This document shows, piece after piece, positions 11,506 through 24,310 of a stretch of DNA of 64,000 nucleotides; positions within the stretch are counted from its first letter, which is position 1, and every line of letters begins with the position of its first letter. Under the pieces are notes generated by a model. The model saw only the letters and a list, made by a program, of their open reading frames with translations, was not told the DNA's origin and did not search any database. Source of the DNA: Lumbricus terrestris (taxonomy: Eukaryota > Annelida > Clitellata > Crassiclitellata > Lumbricidae); contig OX457043.1 in NCBI GenBank assembly GCA_949752735.1, forward strand, positions 40,301,297 to 40,365,296. The letters are read 5' to 3'. The position numbers and the translations under genes are program-made.

Positions 11506-12090
11506 ACGAGTATTATAGACCTATAATATTGCTGCTCTTTCTATAGGCCTACGGTCACATTTTTACTATCCAGAGTGGGATTGTCGGCGGAGGTTTGAGG
11601 GGCTCAGCCCTCTGAGCGATTCTTTGGACCCATATAATCGACTAGTTAACTCCTCTTTTCACACCCCAACTCCACGTGGATCATAGTCTGAGAGTTGATA
11701 TGCAAATTTTTTATGTAAATATGACTCATATGTGAATCTGTATGATGTCAGCCGTAAATAATGATGCAGGCATTGTAGGGCCTACATATTTTTTCAGTCT
11801 CAGTTATTTTCCTGCAATTCGCATAGGCCTACTATCGATAGAGCTTTAAAACAAAGATGTTACGTTCACCAAAGCAGTGAAATTAACAAAGAGGATGCTT
11901 TCTTACTCACTAACTTACTTACTTACTTGTTTACGTCCTTATTTCTGCGAGGAACGTGTTGCGCGTGATAACTTAATCAAGGAATTCTGAGGCGTCGTCT
12001 CGATTTGACTGCAGCCGAGTCCGATGATCAATCGTCAAAGACATTCAGAGCACTCACAAAGTCAGATGAAGTTGCTATGGGTGGTGGAAG
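11506..12090. other. Unassigned stretch
   Basis: No gene recognised. Two TAGGCCTA octamers occur here. Confidence 0.4.
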
Positions 12091-12093
12091 GGA

Positions 12094-12172
12094 AGGAGAG
12101 ATGGAGGGATGGAGGGAAGGAGGGAAGGAGGGAGGAAAGGAGGGAGGGAGGGAGGGAGGGAGGGACAGGAAA
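12094..12172. repeat. GGGA-rich microsatellite
   Basis: (GGGA)n with AAGGA units. Confidence 0.9.
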
Positions 12173-12283
12173 CAAAGAGACTGTAGAACACGAGTTGAAC
12201 GAAGAAATCGGATGCAGAGGATGAGGAGAAGGATGAGGAATGAAGAAGTTCATTCTGCTCGGACGGATGTATCGATTGCGATC

Positions 12284-12287
<4 letters not shown>

Positions 12288-12314
<27 letters not shown>

Positions 12315-12420
12315 GTATGTATAATTGTATATGTATGTATACATGGTGCATGTATGTATGTATACATTCGATATATATTTCGATATATATATTGTATATA
12401 TATATATATATCGAATGTCA
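12288..12420. repeat. TA/GTAT repeats
   Basis: (TA)n at 12289-12313 and 12395-12412, with TGTATG words between. The tyrosine/isoleucine frames are artefacts. Confidence 0.85.
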
Positions 12421-12789
12421 GCCGAGACAAATGAGGATCGCATGATCCGCTGCAACAATCCAGAGATTTTCTTTGGTGTTCTGATCTAGAAATGTATATA
12501 TGTATATGTATATGTCTTACAGTGTGGATATATGTATATATTATATATGGCTGCTATTACATACTTATTCACACATGGGTCATATTTACATTAAAAATGT
12601 GTAGATCAATAGATGCAGTAAGAGCGTTGTAATTCGTCAGAAGACGATGTTGAATATAATAACATCCAGAAACATTATATGTATAATATCTATAAACTAT
12701 GACATCTTTTAATTGTACTTATGCATGTGTACATTGTATAGGCTACATATGCATGTACAATTGTACATAGGCACGTAATTGTGTTTCAT

Positions 12790-12997
12790 ACATGCATCCA
12801 TCCATCCATCCATCCATCCATCCATCCATCCATCCATCCATCCATCCATCCATCCATCCATCCATCCATCCATCCATCCATCCATCCATCCATCCATCCA
12901 TCCATCCATCCATCCATCCATCCATCCATCCATACATACATACATACATACATACATACATACATACATACATACATACATACATACATACATACAT
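12790..12997. repeat. CATC array passing into CATA array
   Basis: (CATC)n at 12790-12931 and (CATA)n at 12932-12997. It is interrupted by the transposon at 12998-15187 and resumes as (CATA)n at 15188. Confidence 0.97.
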
Positions 12998-15187
12998 TAG
13001 TGTGGTCCAAAAAAATCAAATTCAAGCTAGAATCCAAGACACCTTCCCAGTTTGTTAGACTTGTTATTAGTATTATTGAGACCAAATTTCAGCCCTAGAT
13101 TCGGACTAGAAGACGGTGCTCAATGACACACAAAACTTACCATGTAGTAGTATTAGCTAGAAATCTTGATACCTTTCTTGTTTGGTCAAAAACTCAACAT
13201 TTGTCATGTAGATGGGCTTTAAATAGTTGCTGTTGTGTTATCATACGTGCCAGAATTAAGACCACACAGTTGTTAAGCCAATAAGTGACAAGTGTATTTT
13301 ATGGATATGAGACTTCTGGTGATTTGATCATGAAGGATTGAGATTGTTGGTGCCAATTTCTGCAGCACTTGTGTACTATCCTTCTGTCGTGCCGTTTTCA
13401 TGGAGTACCATTAACAAGGAATGCTTAAGAAGACCAGGATGGAACATGCCGAAGTTGAAAGATCTGAATTTGTACCTCCAGATTATCCTGGGATCTTCAG
13501 AGCAGGATATGTCAACCGCCTGCCAGTGCTGGTTTCAGGCGATGGTGTGTATACTCTTTGGAGTGCCCAAATTAGCTTCAGTGGCAGGATGTAATTCAAA
13601 TCCAATGCCATTCATTATTTTCTGGAGTGATGGAAACTCACTGATAATATTCAGGTCTTGAGCTTTGATAAAACATTATGCCAGCACCGAAATTTTCAAT
13701 AGAGTGTACGATTTTGCGGGAAGACAAGATAGGTCAAGACTCCTGTAGCTGACCTTCATATGAAGGAATTGATTTTAGCCATAAGCCTTCTCTGCATGTT
13801 CTTGTGATTGATCGAATTCACCATATTTTCCAATGTTTAAGAGATTTAATGCTGCTTGGCAAGGTGTGACATTTGACAGCATCTGAGGACTGGAAGTCAC
13901 ATCCGGTACTGAAGCCCTCCATGCAAGAGTATTCAGCTTTCTCAAGTACTCTGCTGAAATAAAGTCAGTTTTAGAAAAATTACCAAGAACTCATTGAGAT
14001 ATCAACGGTTGACATAGTAATTCACCTTCAATAAGAAACTGGAGAGTCCAATAAACAATGCACATTGGATGGTACTGCGCGCCATCAAAATATACCTTTT
14101 AGTGATCAACATGATGTAATCAATCTAAGTACGAAGGAAGAAACTCAGATTCATCAACTTATGTAATTTTGTGGCCTTCGTCACACAAGGGCATGGATAA
14201 AAGACTTCTCTTGCTGTTGTTGCTCCAGATCTTTCAATATGGTCAGATATAGAAACTGCGAGTCAGTTGCCCAGGAGATCAGCCTTGCTTCCATGAAGGT
14301 CCTAGAAAACCACCAGTAGTACCTTTCATGTGAGGTTGTAGGTCTGGTTATGTGGCCATTTGCCAATAATTTAGAGACAAGGTGAAATATTCCACAGAAT
14401 GACTCTGAAGCCTGGTGAAAGGATGGTGAGGCCTAGTGCCATTGCACTGAAAAAAGAGATTGCATGGGTGACTTTGCATCTCAGCAAATGAGGACAGTAC
14501 CATAATGCCTGAAGATTGGCAATTCTTTTTTACGCTTCCACCAGAAAAATAGATCGAGAAAGAGGATTATAAAAAAGGCAGATACTGAATTCAACACTGG
14601 TCAGAGAGTGGTGAAAAGCATAGCGTATACCTTTGAGATGTGAGAAGTTGTTCGAGGAATTCAATCGACTCATCACTGATGATGAAGAAAGCCAAGTGGT
14701 CGAGGGAAGTAGGAAAGCTGTCCCCACTCAATCAATAACGAAATCTGCTGCTGACACAGTGCTAAGCCTTCTGGATTATAAAGACCTTATCGGATGTTGG
14801 AGTAAGAAAACGAGAACTATCGACATTCATGGACTAAACGATGTTTTTGACAATTTTGAACATTTCCAATTTTTCAAACCAACTGAAATTTTACATGTAA
14901 TGCTGACCAATTGCTTAAGTATTATTGTCATATTACAGCAATATTTGATTTATATTGATATAAAATACGATTGTATAGGAATGTATGCTCAACACATTAT
15001 TTTGTACAGTCAACGTCTATACATTGGTCCATGCAAAGTAACACAGTCGTGGAACATCGTCTTCCAGATGGAATAGGAAGCTGAAATTTTGTCTCAATCA
15101 TACTATTGATAGGTCTAACAAAATGAGAGGGTGTCTTGGTTTCTGGCTTGAACTTTATTTTTTACCATGTATCTGTGAACCACACTA
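12998..15187. mobile_element. hAT-like transposon in a CATA array (TAGTGTGGTCC ends)
   Basis: About 90 bp at each end are inverted copies: left starts TAGTGTGGTCCAAAAAAAT, right in reverse complement TAGTGTGGTTCACAGATAC. Both continue with AAGTTCAAGCCAGAA-like and CCAAGACACC(T/C)TC sequence. The flanking 8-mers ACATACAT match, but this is trivial because the site is a CATA array. TA-G-G starts and 8-bp duplications fit hAT. The 2.0-kb interior has only short frames (e.g. 14633-15076, no family match), so any transposase is decayed or absent. Confidence 0.75.
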
Positions 15188-15378
15188 ACATACATACATA
15201 CATACATACATACATACATACATACATACATACATACATACATACATACATACATACATACATACATACATACATACATACATACATACATACATACATA
15301 CATACATACATACATACATACATACATACATACATACAATACAATACATACATACAATACAATACATACATACATACA
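15188..15378. repeat. CATA microsatellite
   Basis: (CATA)n with a few CAATA interruptions near 15337-15365. It is the continuation of the array at 12932. Confidence 0.97.
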
Positions 15379-15636
15379 TGCATGCATACATGTGCAGCAT
15401 TGTGTATACAAACATAGTTATATTCATATGCATTTATATATACGCATAAACATACGTAGACGTATACATACACGGAAACACGATTACGTGCCTATGTACA
15501 TGCATAATATGTATACATGCATAAGTACATTATTTATAGATGTTGTTTGGTATCTGGCCAGCAATAGATGGAAACGGAAGAGCAGTCATATATAATATAT
15601 CGATTTTTTCTTCCAATTGTACATAATAATAATATT

Positions 15637-15737
15637 CGAGCTATGTGCATGGTAGACAGAAAGAGACGAGAGTGTTTTTGAGTATATTATACTCAAAAAC
15701 ACTCTCGTCTCTTTCTGTCTACCATGCACATAGCTCG
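15637..15737. repeat. Perfect 101-bp palindrome
   Basis: Two perfectly complementary 50-bp arms around one unpaired T at 15687 (centre GAGTATA-T-TATACTC). The outer end is CGAGCTATGTGCATGG and its complement. The right arm overlaps the end of the MITE at 15732. Confidence 0.97.
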
Positions 15738-16319
15738 AGGGTACGCGTACCCTAAAATAGAATACGTTAAAATACGTACGTACCTTTCAAAAAATACAAT
15801 ACGCGTATGGTACGCACCATAGGCCTACATGTGCACGAAAATGTGGTTTATGGCTTACTCGGCGACCCATAGCCTATACATGTACGTATACAGTCAACAG
15901 TATGTCAGTTACTGTATGCGTCAATGAAATCGGTATTTTCGGTATCTTAGCAGTAAATTTAATTCGATAAATTTCTTCTCTTGTGATTAATTGAATGCAA
16001 CTGTTCAGCCTTTTCCTTGGGGCTGGACTTTTAAGTGCTGCAGCAGAACTGAGCCGACTAACTGACATTAATTAGTGCATTAAGTGCAACGTATTATAAT
16101 ACGCTGGATAAAAATAGACCTACAATATAGAATTGCAGCAATTCACTACGCTGTGTACTTGGCTGTGATTGTTTGCTTAAATTAAATTGAACATTCTTAT
16201 AAATAGTAATGACGAGGCTAACGTATTTTATTATTGTTTACGTACCCTAAAATAGGGTACGTTAAAATACGTACGTACCTTTCACAAAATAGAATACGTA
16301 TGGTACGTACCCTCGAGCT
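15732..16319. mobile_element. MITE-like element with AGCTCGAGGGTAC ends
   Basis: Left AGCTCGAGGGTAC at 15732 is matched by its exact reverse complement at 16307-16319. Just inside are two copies of a CGTAC-rich block of about 70-80 bp in direct orientation (15747-15825 and 16242-16308, both with CCCTAAAATAG and TTAAAATACGTACGTACC). No target duplication is clear. Superfamily unknown. Confidence 0.6.
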
Positions 16320-17838
16320 TTGACCATGCAGTATATATTGTTAACAAACTCTTCTCGTTTCAATCTTCCTGACGTGCTACTTCATTTGAATCCTTTCGCC
16401 TATCGTTCCTATACCCTCTCTACATATCATTGAAGATCTTTGTCTGTCGCTATGTATCTTTATCTGTGACCTATATTATATAAGAACCCCTGGAAAGAAA
16501 CGTTGGAAGGTGGTATCAAATCTGAACCTGCTGTCACTTTAAACAAGTTATCTTAGAGATTGGAACTTGCTGATTGCAGGGTGATAATAATTGTCGGGTG
16601 TGGTTGGGTTCAACCCTAGCCTTTCTTACAAGAACCCACAGTGAAAATATCTACATTGCACACCCAACTCCACACAAGTCAATGTCTGACCCAGTTATTT
16701 TTTTACGATTCTCAAACTATAGTTGAAAGAGTAAATGATCGAATGAACAATGATGTAATGGACTTAGGATTGGCTCATGAGCGGGCCGAGCGGCTGTGTG
16801 GAACGCTTAGAACAAAAACACCGTTCAGAAACTTCTTATCGCCTTCCAACATCGTTCGACGTATAAAGTTCATCCTCTCAACCGCGAATTATTTCTTTCT
16901 CGCCATTCATTCAGACAGACATTCCTTTGAAACAGAAACTTAAATAATATTTTCAAACCACATCCCACATACACCCGGGTGCATGTCATCTCCGCTGCAT
17001 AAGTTGCCGATAAACGTGACAAGGACGCCCATCAATATAATTCCCCGTGACTTATCTTCCTCTTCATCATCGTAATATTCGACCCTCACGAACAACACAG
17101 AAGCATTCTAATCCATGGAGACGATGGCGCCTCTGTTTAATCTCAATAATCGATTGCACTTGTCAGGGTCTTTGCTATTGATAAGAAAATCAATGAAGGC
17201 AATCATAATTATACGTGTACTTTTTATCGATGCATAATGATCAACCGTTTCTGCATGGACATCACACAAAACCGGATGTGTCGATATCTCCTCTGTCACG
17301 ACTCGCGATTGGCCAATGCATTCAATTAACCTTTCCAACGAGAACATTTCCGCAGGCTACAGCCTTTTAGCTTCTGTGATCCTAAGTTCCGTGCAATCGT
17401 TTAGTTTGAATAGCAAGTAAGTACGTCGAGCAGACATTCGTATGATATTTGATGGCAGATCAATGCGTTAAACTTGAGACGACACTATGTACCTTAAACA
17501 TCAAAGAGCTTTTGCATGGTTTCGATGACAGTCTCTTCTCCGTGGACACAACTCAACAGGATGTCAGGTTTGGTTGGCTATTGACCAGATCGGTTTCAGT
17601 GCTTCTATATCTTAGATCTAAATTGCTTTTAAGACTGTGACCCGTGTTATGTTGCATCAGGACATTGTAACTTTGGTCATGTTATGCTACGCTGTGCTAG
17701 GTTGCGGTAAAATTATGTAACATAAATATTATTGTTACGGAATATTGTGTTGTGCCATGTAAGCCTACTTTGTGTCAGGTTATGTGGAGCGTTAAGGAGG
17801 CTGGGTAAATTTGCGGTATTATGTGCTAGTTTTGTGGT
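16320..17838. other. Unassigned stretch
   Basis: Several short open frames (for example 16641-16943) but none with recognisable family features. No repeat structure noted. Confidence 0.4.
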
Positions 17839-17841
17839 ATA

Positions 17842-18080
17842 TATAATATAATAATAATATAATATCTTTTCTTTAATTAAACGCCTGCAAGACGCACTGC
17901 GCTTTACATTTACAAGTTATGCAGTAATCTTAATTAAACTTAACTACCAACTGAACAGACAGCTTTGTAATTACACGGCGCTAATAGCAGCCTACAAAGC
18001 AAATCCGCCCAACGGGGGCTCGAACTCACTACCTCTCGCACTCTTGGCCAGCGTGTTAACCATTACTCTACCGAGCCCCC
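17842..18080 (-). mobile_element. tRNA-derived SINE, family 2
   Basis: Minus strand, distinct from family 1. The head GGGGGCTCGGTAGAGTAATGG has a box A-like element (complement of 18060-18070). A box B GTTCGAGCC is the complement of 18017-18025. The 3' part has AAAGCGCAGTGCGTCTTGCA and an AT-rich TTA/ATA tail to about 17842. Start is masked by a C run. Confidence 0.65.
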
Positions 18081-20082
18081 CCCCCCCGATATGTTAGACC
18101 TATGCGCGTTGTGTGAAGTTACGATGCTTTGTGCTATCTATAATTATATGATGTTATTCCACATTGCTTAATGATAAGCCGTGTTATATCGTGTCATGTA
18201 TTTTGTATTGTATTGTACTATCAGTAGGTAGGCTAGCTATGTTATGTCACACAAACATGAGTATATAACGCGTTAGCCTATACATTTCGTTCTTAAAGGC
18301 GTGTAGAAATTTATGACTTCAGTGAATCATACTATCCATCAAAAATATATGAATATAGCACTGAAGAAATTTTTTAGTTTTCCATTTTTCCATTTTACAA
18401 AAGAATAGACGATTAGACATTTTACTTAATTAATTTCATAGCTTCAATTGTATTTTATTACATTCTATAGCATACTAGCATTACATCTCATCACTTTGCA
18501 TTAAGTTACATTGCACTGGCATGCATGTAGCGAGTTTTCCTTCTTATAGGCAAGTATATAGGACTAATAAAGGCATTGGAGCTGGATGTCCAAGCAGACA
18601 TGCATGTACGGACACAGCTTGACCGGTACACACGCAAGAAGGCAGACAGACAAAGACGTGGAGTTCCGTCTTTTCAAACAGTCAATGGGACAGACAGAAA
18701 GATGGACTGAACTGATCGAAAGACAGACAGACAGACAAACAGACAGACGATCAGATAGACAGACACGGGCCATAGATATAGGCTCCACCACGTCTATGCT
18801 GAGTCAGTAATATGCTGAGCTGGGGATTCGCAAACCAGCAACACGATAGCAGATATACGCGTGCGTGTCAAAATAAACTGACGAATATTATCAGACGTGC
18901 ATCCAATAAGAATAATTTCGACGAGATTAAGAAATTTCAACAAACAGACAGATTTGTCTTCGCTTGTGTTGTCTGTCTGTGTGACAGACAGAACACAAGT
19001 GACATAAGCGACATGCAACCAGACATGACTGCTACCCTGACCTATAGCATATACACTAAATGGCTTTTCTTGTACCCATACATTGAGTTGTTTCCCTAAA
19101 AACCTTAAGACGAGAACTGACCATAGCCCGGCCATACGTCATCATGACCCATAGACGACGACAATGTTTCAAGGGCCATCGGCCACATATAGCAATCCCT
19201 ACGGACCATGCACCGTCCAAAGGACTCCATCTTCTACAGTGTAGGCCTATATGTAGGCTATAGCCGTGTGTCAAATGGAGGCGGCGACCATTCGGTTCCG
19301 GACGATGGGGCGACATTCGGTCGGAACATCAATCGTCTAATGATCAACACCAAATGACAATTATTTCAACGAGATTAAGAGGCAATGTCCCCCCTATCTC
19401 TCTATCTCTCGGGAGGGGCGTCCAATTTACTCCATAGCTTCCCCCAGACGAACGGCTAATTTGCCATCGACCTCCAGCGCATAATAATTGTTGCACTGCA
19501 TACGACTGCACCTTAATGAGAGAAAAATGCGTCTGTACTGCAGCAAGTCGAATTCTTCAGAAAACTGTTATTAATAGGTGAAGTCTAGTAGGCCTAATTC
19601 TGCATCTGATGTTTTGAGGCGAGAGAAGACCAAACGCTTAAGTTATAACTGAAGGAGGCAACCATGAACCTGAAATGTCAGAGATTTCATTTATTACCTT
19701 CAGCATTCTAGGACTGGTGATCCTCACGTATATACGGCGCAAATTTGTCTCTATGTGAAGAACTAGGATTTCTTCATTTATAGAGCGCCACTTAAACTCA
19801 ATTATAATTAACTGCATGTATTGGAGTATGGATGGATGTATGTGCGTGCGAGCTAGGTGGAGGATTGCAGGCCGAAGTTGTGAGACGAATGCTTACACGG
19901 CAAGAACTAAGACCTGCTGAATAAGCGTCTTTTCGCCGACTTAGCGTGCAGGACGCACGAGGACTCAGGCACTGTCCAGCAACACAAGCAGACAGACAAC
20001 GGGAGCGACTAACGCTTCGAGGGGCCTTTCTGCTGAGGTCAGCATCGATTATGTATAAAAGGGACCGGGAAGGAATGAACGA
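18081..20082. other. Unassigned stretch
   Basis: No gene recognised. (CAGA)n-like DNA occurs at 18720-18765. A possible LINE tail stub (TTTATAGAGCGCCACTT) is at about 19778-19796. Confidence 0.4.
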
Positions 20083-20150
20083 TCGCTTATGTCCTAGACG
20101 ACGGAACGCTTATGTCCTAGACGACGACGGAACGCTGATGTCCTAGAGGA
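20083..20150. repeat. Short tandem repeat
   Basis: Three copies of CGCTTATGTCCTAGACGACG-like units of about 23-26 bp. Confidence 0.8.
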
Positions 20151-20667
20151 TGGAAACTTATGTACGAAACGATTGATTATTGTGAAACGAATGTAGACGA
20201 CGACGAAGCAAGGACAGCCCGTATCTGTGACTAAAGATCCAGATCCGTGAATCGATTAGTAGCGTTCGAGAGGATTAAGACGGAGGAACCGTAGTGAACG
20301 ATTACGTTGTTATTGGAATAATACTGGAACTGTGGAAACTTAGACGACACGCGTCTACGATTGAGATACGACGAACGGCCGTAAAAGGGAGAAACTGTGA
20401 AGGACTGGAATCGAACCGAGAACTGGTAGGCTTGTGTTATTGTTTTGACAGCAGTGCATCGAATGAGATTGAGTCGAGTGAGGGAAAAACCCAGGTCATA
20501 AAATTCCCGTTATTATATGCTGTGTAGCTCGAACTAAGCACGTGTGATTGAGAGTGGATGTTGAACTGTGTCTATTTTTAGATTAAGAGATTTATGTTGA
20601 GCTATTTAGAACTGTGTGTTATTGTGTAACTATATTAAAGAATCATAACTGACACGATTGGATTAAT

Positions 20668-21636
20668 ATGTCTCGTGTATCTGAATCTGATGAACGACTG
20701 GATGAAGACGATGACGGACAGCGACCGCCAGGGTTAGACTCGACATTGATGGCCATGTTAACGCAGATGAATCGGACTTTGTCAGGAATAGATGAGGGCC
20801 AGAAAGACATAGATGGAAGATTGAAGGGCGTAGATGGAAGATTGAAAGGGATCGACGAATGTCAACGGGAGATGGACGGACGACAGAGAGAGCTAGCATC
20901 TAAAGTGATGGCCATGGCCGAACAAGTGGAAATAGTATACGCCGAGCAAGACATTATGCAGACACGATTAGAGAATACGATTCAGGAATGGGAAGAGAGA
21001 TTCTCTGACTTACGACGATTTCCTAATGCAGCTTCAGGCATAGATAGGCAACGGTTCTTAGAGGAGGAGAGGGAAAGCCGGCAAGTGTTGGGGTGTCCAA
21101 TAGAGGAAAGGGGGCACCCAACTGCTTTCGAGAGGGCAATACAGACGAACCCAGACCATGAAGGAAATGTGGTTGTAGAGTACTGCTTTACCGCGCCACA
21201 CTCGGCTGCACCTTGTCAACGGGTAGGGGAAGAAGAGGGAGCCAGTACAGGAAATGTCCAGGGTAACCGACGGAGCGCTAGACTGAAAGAGAAGCCTAGA
21301 CAGGACTATCTACAAATGGACAGACTAGGACTCCCGTCCCAGGCCGGTTATTCCCAGTCGGACCAACCTAGGTTCTACGAGGGGAGTAGGGATCAGAACG
21401 TGGGTGGGGCTCCAGGGGTAGGACTGGAGGTGGTACACCAAACTGCAGGACTTAGCACCCCAGCGGGCCATCTCCGGGACTACATGGCGTTCGAAAGGAG
21501 CCAACCCTCTTTATGCTTGGACGAACGGATGGCAGGTAGGGGAACGATGGAGTTCCCTACTGGTAGTGCCAGGCCAGAGAGGTCCAGCGTAAAAGGGGGG
21601 GAACGTCACATCTACATGTATACGAGTGTGGGTTAG
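20668..21636 (+). CDS. gag-like ORF of a probable LTR retrotransposon remnant
   Basis: A 322-residue open frame. The N-terminus is acidic (residues 6-17). Residues about 34-115 look like a coiled coil, with four heptads at 48-75 of the pattern (I/V/M)DGRLKG / IDECQRE. The C-terminal two thirds are hydrophilic and low in structure, with a basic patch (RRSARLKEKPRQ, about 205-216). No zinc knuckle, protease or reverse transcriptase follows. A purine tract (AAAAGGGGGGGAA, 21591-21603) lies inside the frame's 3' end and resembles the polypurine tract before a 3' LTR. The gag assignment is inference from this layout; a host coiled-coil gene is the alternative. Confidence 0.45.
   Translation: MSRVSESDERLDEDDDGQRPPGLDSTLMAMLTQMNRTLSGIDEGQKDIDGRLKGVDGRLKGIDECQREMDGRQRELASKVMAMAEQVEIVYAEQDIMQTRLENTIQEWEERFSDLRRFPNAASGIDRQRFLEEERESRQVLGCPIEERGHPTAFERAIQTNPDHEGNVVVEYCFTAPHSAAPCQRVGEEEGASTGNVQGNRRSARLKEKPRQDYLQMDRLGLPSQAGYSQSDQPRFYEGSRDQNVGGAPGVGLEVVHQTAGLSTPAGHLRDYMAFERSQPSLCLDERMAGRGTMEFPTGSARPERSSVKGGERHIYMYTSVG
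21591..21603 (+). promoter_or_regulatory. Candidate polypurine tract
   Basis: Thirteen purines, AAAAGGGGGGGAA, downstream of the gag-like sequence. In LTR elements this primes plus-strand DNA next to the 3' LTR. I could not find a matching pair of LTRs, so it stays a candidate. Confidence 0.35.
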
Positions 21637-21779
21637 ACTGGATTTATGGATGGATTTAGGAAAGTGGGAACTTGTTTTTTCACCCACGCTAGCGGTAGTC
21701 AAAGGCGGTTGGGATGTTTCCGGAAGATGGACGATTCCTGAATAAGTCACAGACTTAGTCTAAAATTATATGTAAATTA

Positions 21780-22511
21780 TCTATATAAATAAAAATGTAA
21801 AAAGTTACTGTTTGTTACCTCGGATCTCGGAGAGTTCTGAACCGATTGCTTTGAAAATTTTCGCAAACCGTTCCATTCGAACATCACCGGGTTTTTTATG
21901 CCTTTTGGGGAAAAGCGCAATCTTTACGACCCAAAAAACACAACTATGCGATCTATTCGAGCGATGTCTATTTCAAATCTCACCCAACGTTGCTTTCGAA
22001 TACGACCGTCTATTTATAGCGCACATGCGTGCTTCCTTTTATAGCCATTTTTATAGCGCATATATTTATCCAACTGTTGGTTTGAACAAAATCAAGGATC
22101 TCTTCACCGATTGCTTTCAAATTTTCACACAACGTTCCTTTCGAATTCGATCGCCAGGGTTTTTAAAATGCTTTTTTTCGAAAAAGCGCAATATATCAAG
22201 GATCTAGGAAAGTTTTGCGGACGGACGGACGGACGGACCGACAACGGAAGGACGGACGGACGGACGGACGGACGGGGAAGGACGGAGGACGGAGGGACAA
22301 AGAAAAGGGAGAGAGGGGTGAGTGAGGAAGGGAGGGGAGGGTGCGGGAGGTAGAGGGAGGGGGAGGGAGGGGAGCGTAGGGGAGCGAGGGCAGGGCTGGA
22401 GGAAACGGGAGGGAGAGGAGGGGAGGTAGGGAGGGACAGAGGGAGGCAGGGGAAGGAGGTAGGGAGGGAGGGTCTTTTCAGCCACAGCAACGCGTGGCCG
22501 GGTACAGCTAG
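21780..22511 (+). mobile_element. Non-autonomous Helitron
   Basis: Starts A|TCTATATAAATAAAAATG and ends GGGTACAGCTAG|T, that is 5'-TC, 3'-CTAG and insertion between A and T, with no target duplication. The 3' end has a small hairpin (GCCAC-AGCAACGC-GTGGC) 9 bp before CTAG. These are the defining marks of Helitrons. The interior has a GGAC array (22219-22275) and a GGGA-rich tract (22315-22470). No Rep/helicase gene. It shares both ends with the element at 49431-50515. Confidence 0.88.
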
Positions 22512-23010
22512 TAATACATAAACACGCACATACCTAAACATAGCCTATCAGCAATATTATTAGGCCTATGCCAGCGTATTATATTCATAATATAATCCCA
22601 AAAAAATTACGCACACGGCAGATCTGTCCGATCGATTTTGAGGTGATTTTGAATGGATTGCAGAATTATATTGAAGTTTTGTTTCAGACCAGTTTACACC
22701 GGTTTTTAAAGAAGTTTATACATAATTACCTAGGCTATATTAGATTTTATATGTACAATGAGTAATCATTCGAGAACAATGGTTCAGACCTTTAATGAAT
22801 GGGGGGAGGTCAACAGATATAGGCTATATTTCTCAAGAAATATGCTACTGGAAACTTTGACAATCGATGATTGTCTGGCATAAAATGCAAATTATTGGGA
22901 GAAATGTATAATAGGTCGAATTGTTTGAAGTTGATTACAAGCCACAAATTATTGGTTGGTAATTGTAAAAAACGAAACTTACAGCATGGATTGACGGACG
23001 TACATGTACG
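22512..23010. other. Unassigned stretch
   Basis: AT-rich; no gene recognised. Confidence 0.4.
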
Positions 23011-23150
23011 GATGGACAAATAAAGATAATTAGACGGAGAAATAAAGATAATTAGACGGAGAAATAAAGATAATTAGATGGACAATTAAAGATAAGTAGA
23101 CGGACAAATAAAGATACGTAGACGGAGAAATAAAGATAAATAGACGGACG
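23011..23150. repeat. 22-bp minisatellite
   Basis: Six or so units of AGACGGAGAAATAAAGATAA type, with GACAAATA variants. Confidence 0.88.
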
Positions 23151-24035
23151 GGTTGATGTTGATATTTATAAAGCGCCTTTGCATGATTTCTTGAAAGAGC
23201 CTGTTTAGCTTATACGTCGGTCGGTCTATTCGTTTTAAGGAGACATACAATAGCTGTTGGTTTTTAATCATTACAAGGCAATTGGTGATTGCATTTACAG
23301 AAGGCGTCATCCAATAACTAGGAAGCTATGATTATGGATAGTAATTTTGCCTGGTAATAATAATTATTGTGTACATTGGGCAAAGGGGTTATTTCAAATT
23401 ACCTCAGCACATGCGTAGGCTAATTGAAAAGACCTTTGCTTGAGTTGCTTTAAGCCTAAAACGCAATTGTCATTAATGCTGATGACACCGTCGGTCTACA
23501 TACATAATTTGTTTTACAAAATAGCCTATGTTCACGCCTTGAAACAGATATAAGCTTACAGATAAATAGACTGATTGTCTGGCAACCATTATTAAAGGCT
23601 TAAAGCACATTATAACTGTTCACACAAAAAGTGTCTAATTCCATCGTCCACGCTAAATCAATTTTGCTAGGCGATAACTCGCGCATAATAATATATAAGC
23701 TTATACATGTACGTGGATCCTTTATAATTTGAGGAGCCATTTACACAGGAGTGGCACGTGGAGTGCATTTCCAATTGACCCATTTATACGGTGCACGGTT
23801 GGTAGAAGAAGGTCATTGGTGGAGCAGATTCATCTACTTCAACACCTTCTTTGTAATGGGACACGTCAGCCGGGATGCATGGTTCGTTCGATGAATCTCA
23901 TCGATGTCTTCCCAAAGGATCGAGATTTATGGACCAACGTAGACTTCCATTAATTCTGACAAGTTTTGGAAATCCATCATAACTCAATAGATTCCATCGC
24001 AAGTCCATCCATCACTCTCAAAGACTCGTCTATTG
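23151..24035. other. Unassigned stretch
   Basis: A possible LINE tail stub (TTTATAAAGCGCCTTT) at about 23163-23180. No gene recognised. Confidence 0.4.
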
Positions 24036-24039
24036 TGCT

Positions 24040-24310
24040 TACACAAGATGAAAATGAAAAGAAAGAGGAATGCTAAGAAGAATGCTAAGAAAGTGCGAGG
24101 ACTGCGAAGAACGCGTACAAGATTAGGACGAAGAAGATGAAGAAGAACGAGAAGAAGATCATGAACAAGAACAAGAGTTAGAACGAGAACAAGAACAAGA
24201 ATAAAAAAACTAGAAAACAGGAAAACATCAGCAACAACAAGAAGAACAATAACAAGAGGAATCAGAAGAACAAAAAGAAGAATCACACTAAGAACAAGAA
24301 CATGAACAAC
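24040..24310. repeat. Purine-rich AAGAAC-like repeat
   Basis: Degenerate hexamer array of AAGAAC/GAAGAA type. The leucine/valine-rich minus-strand frame is an artefact of it. Confidence 0.85.

Noticed and set aside
12779..13098. Long frames of Ile-His-Pro-Ser or Trp-Met-Asp-Gly repeats, here and at 7245-8259 and 15115-15473
   Set aside because: They are translations of CATC/CATA/GGAT microsatellites, open in several frames and on both strands at once.
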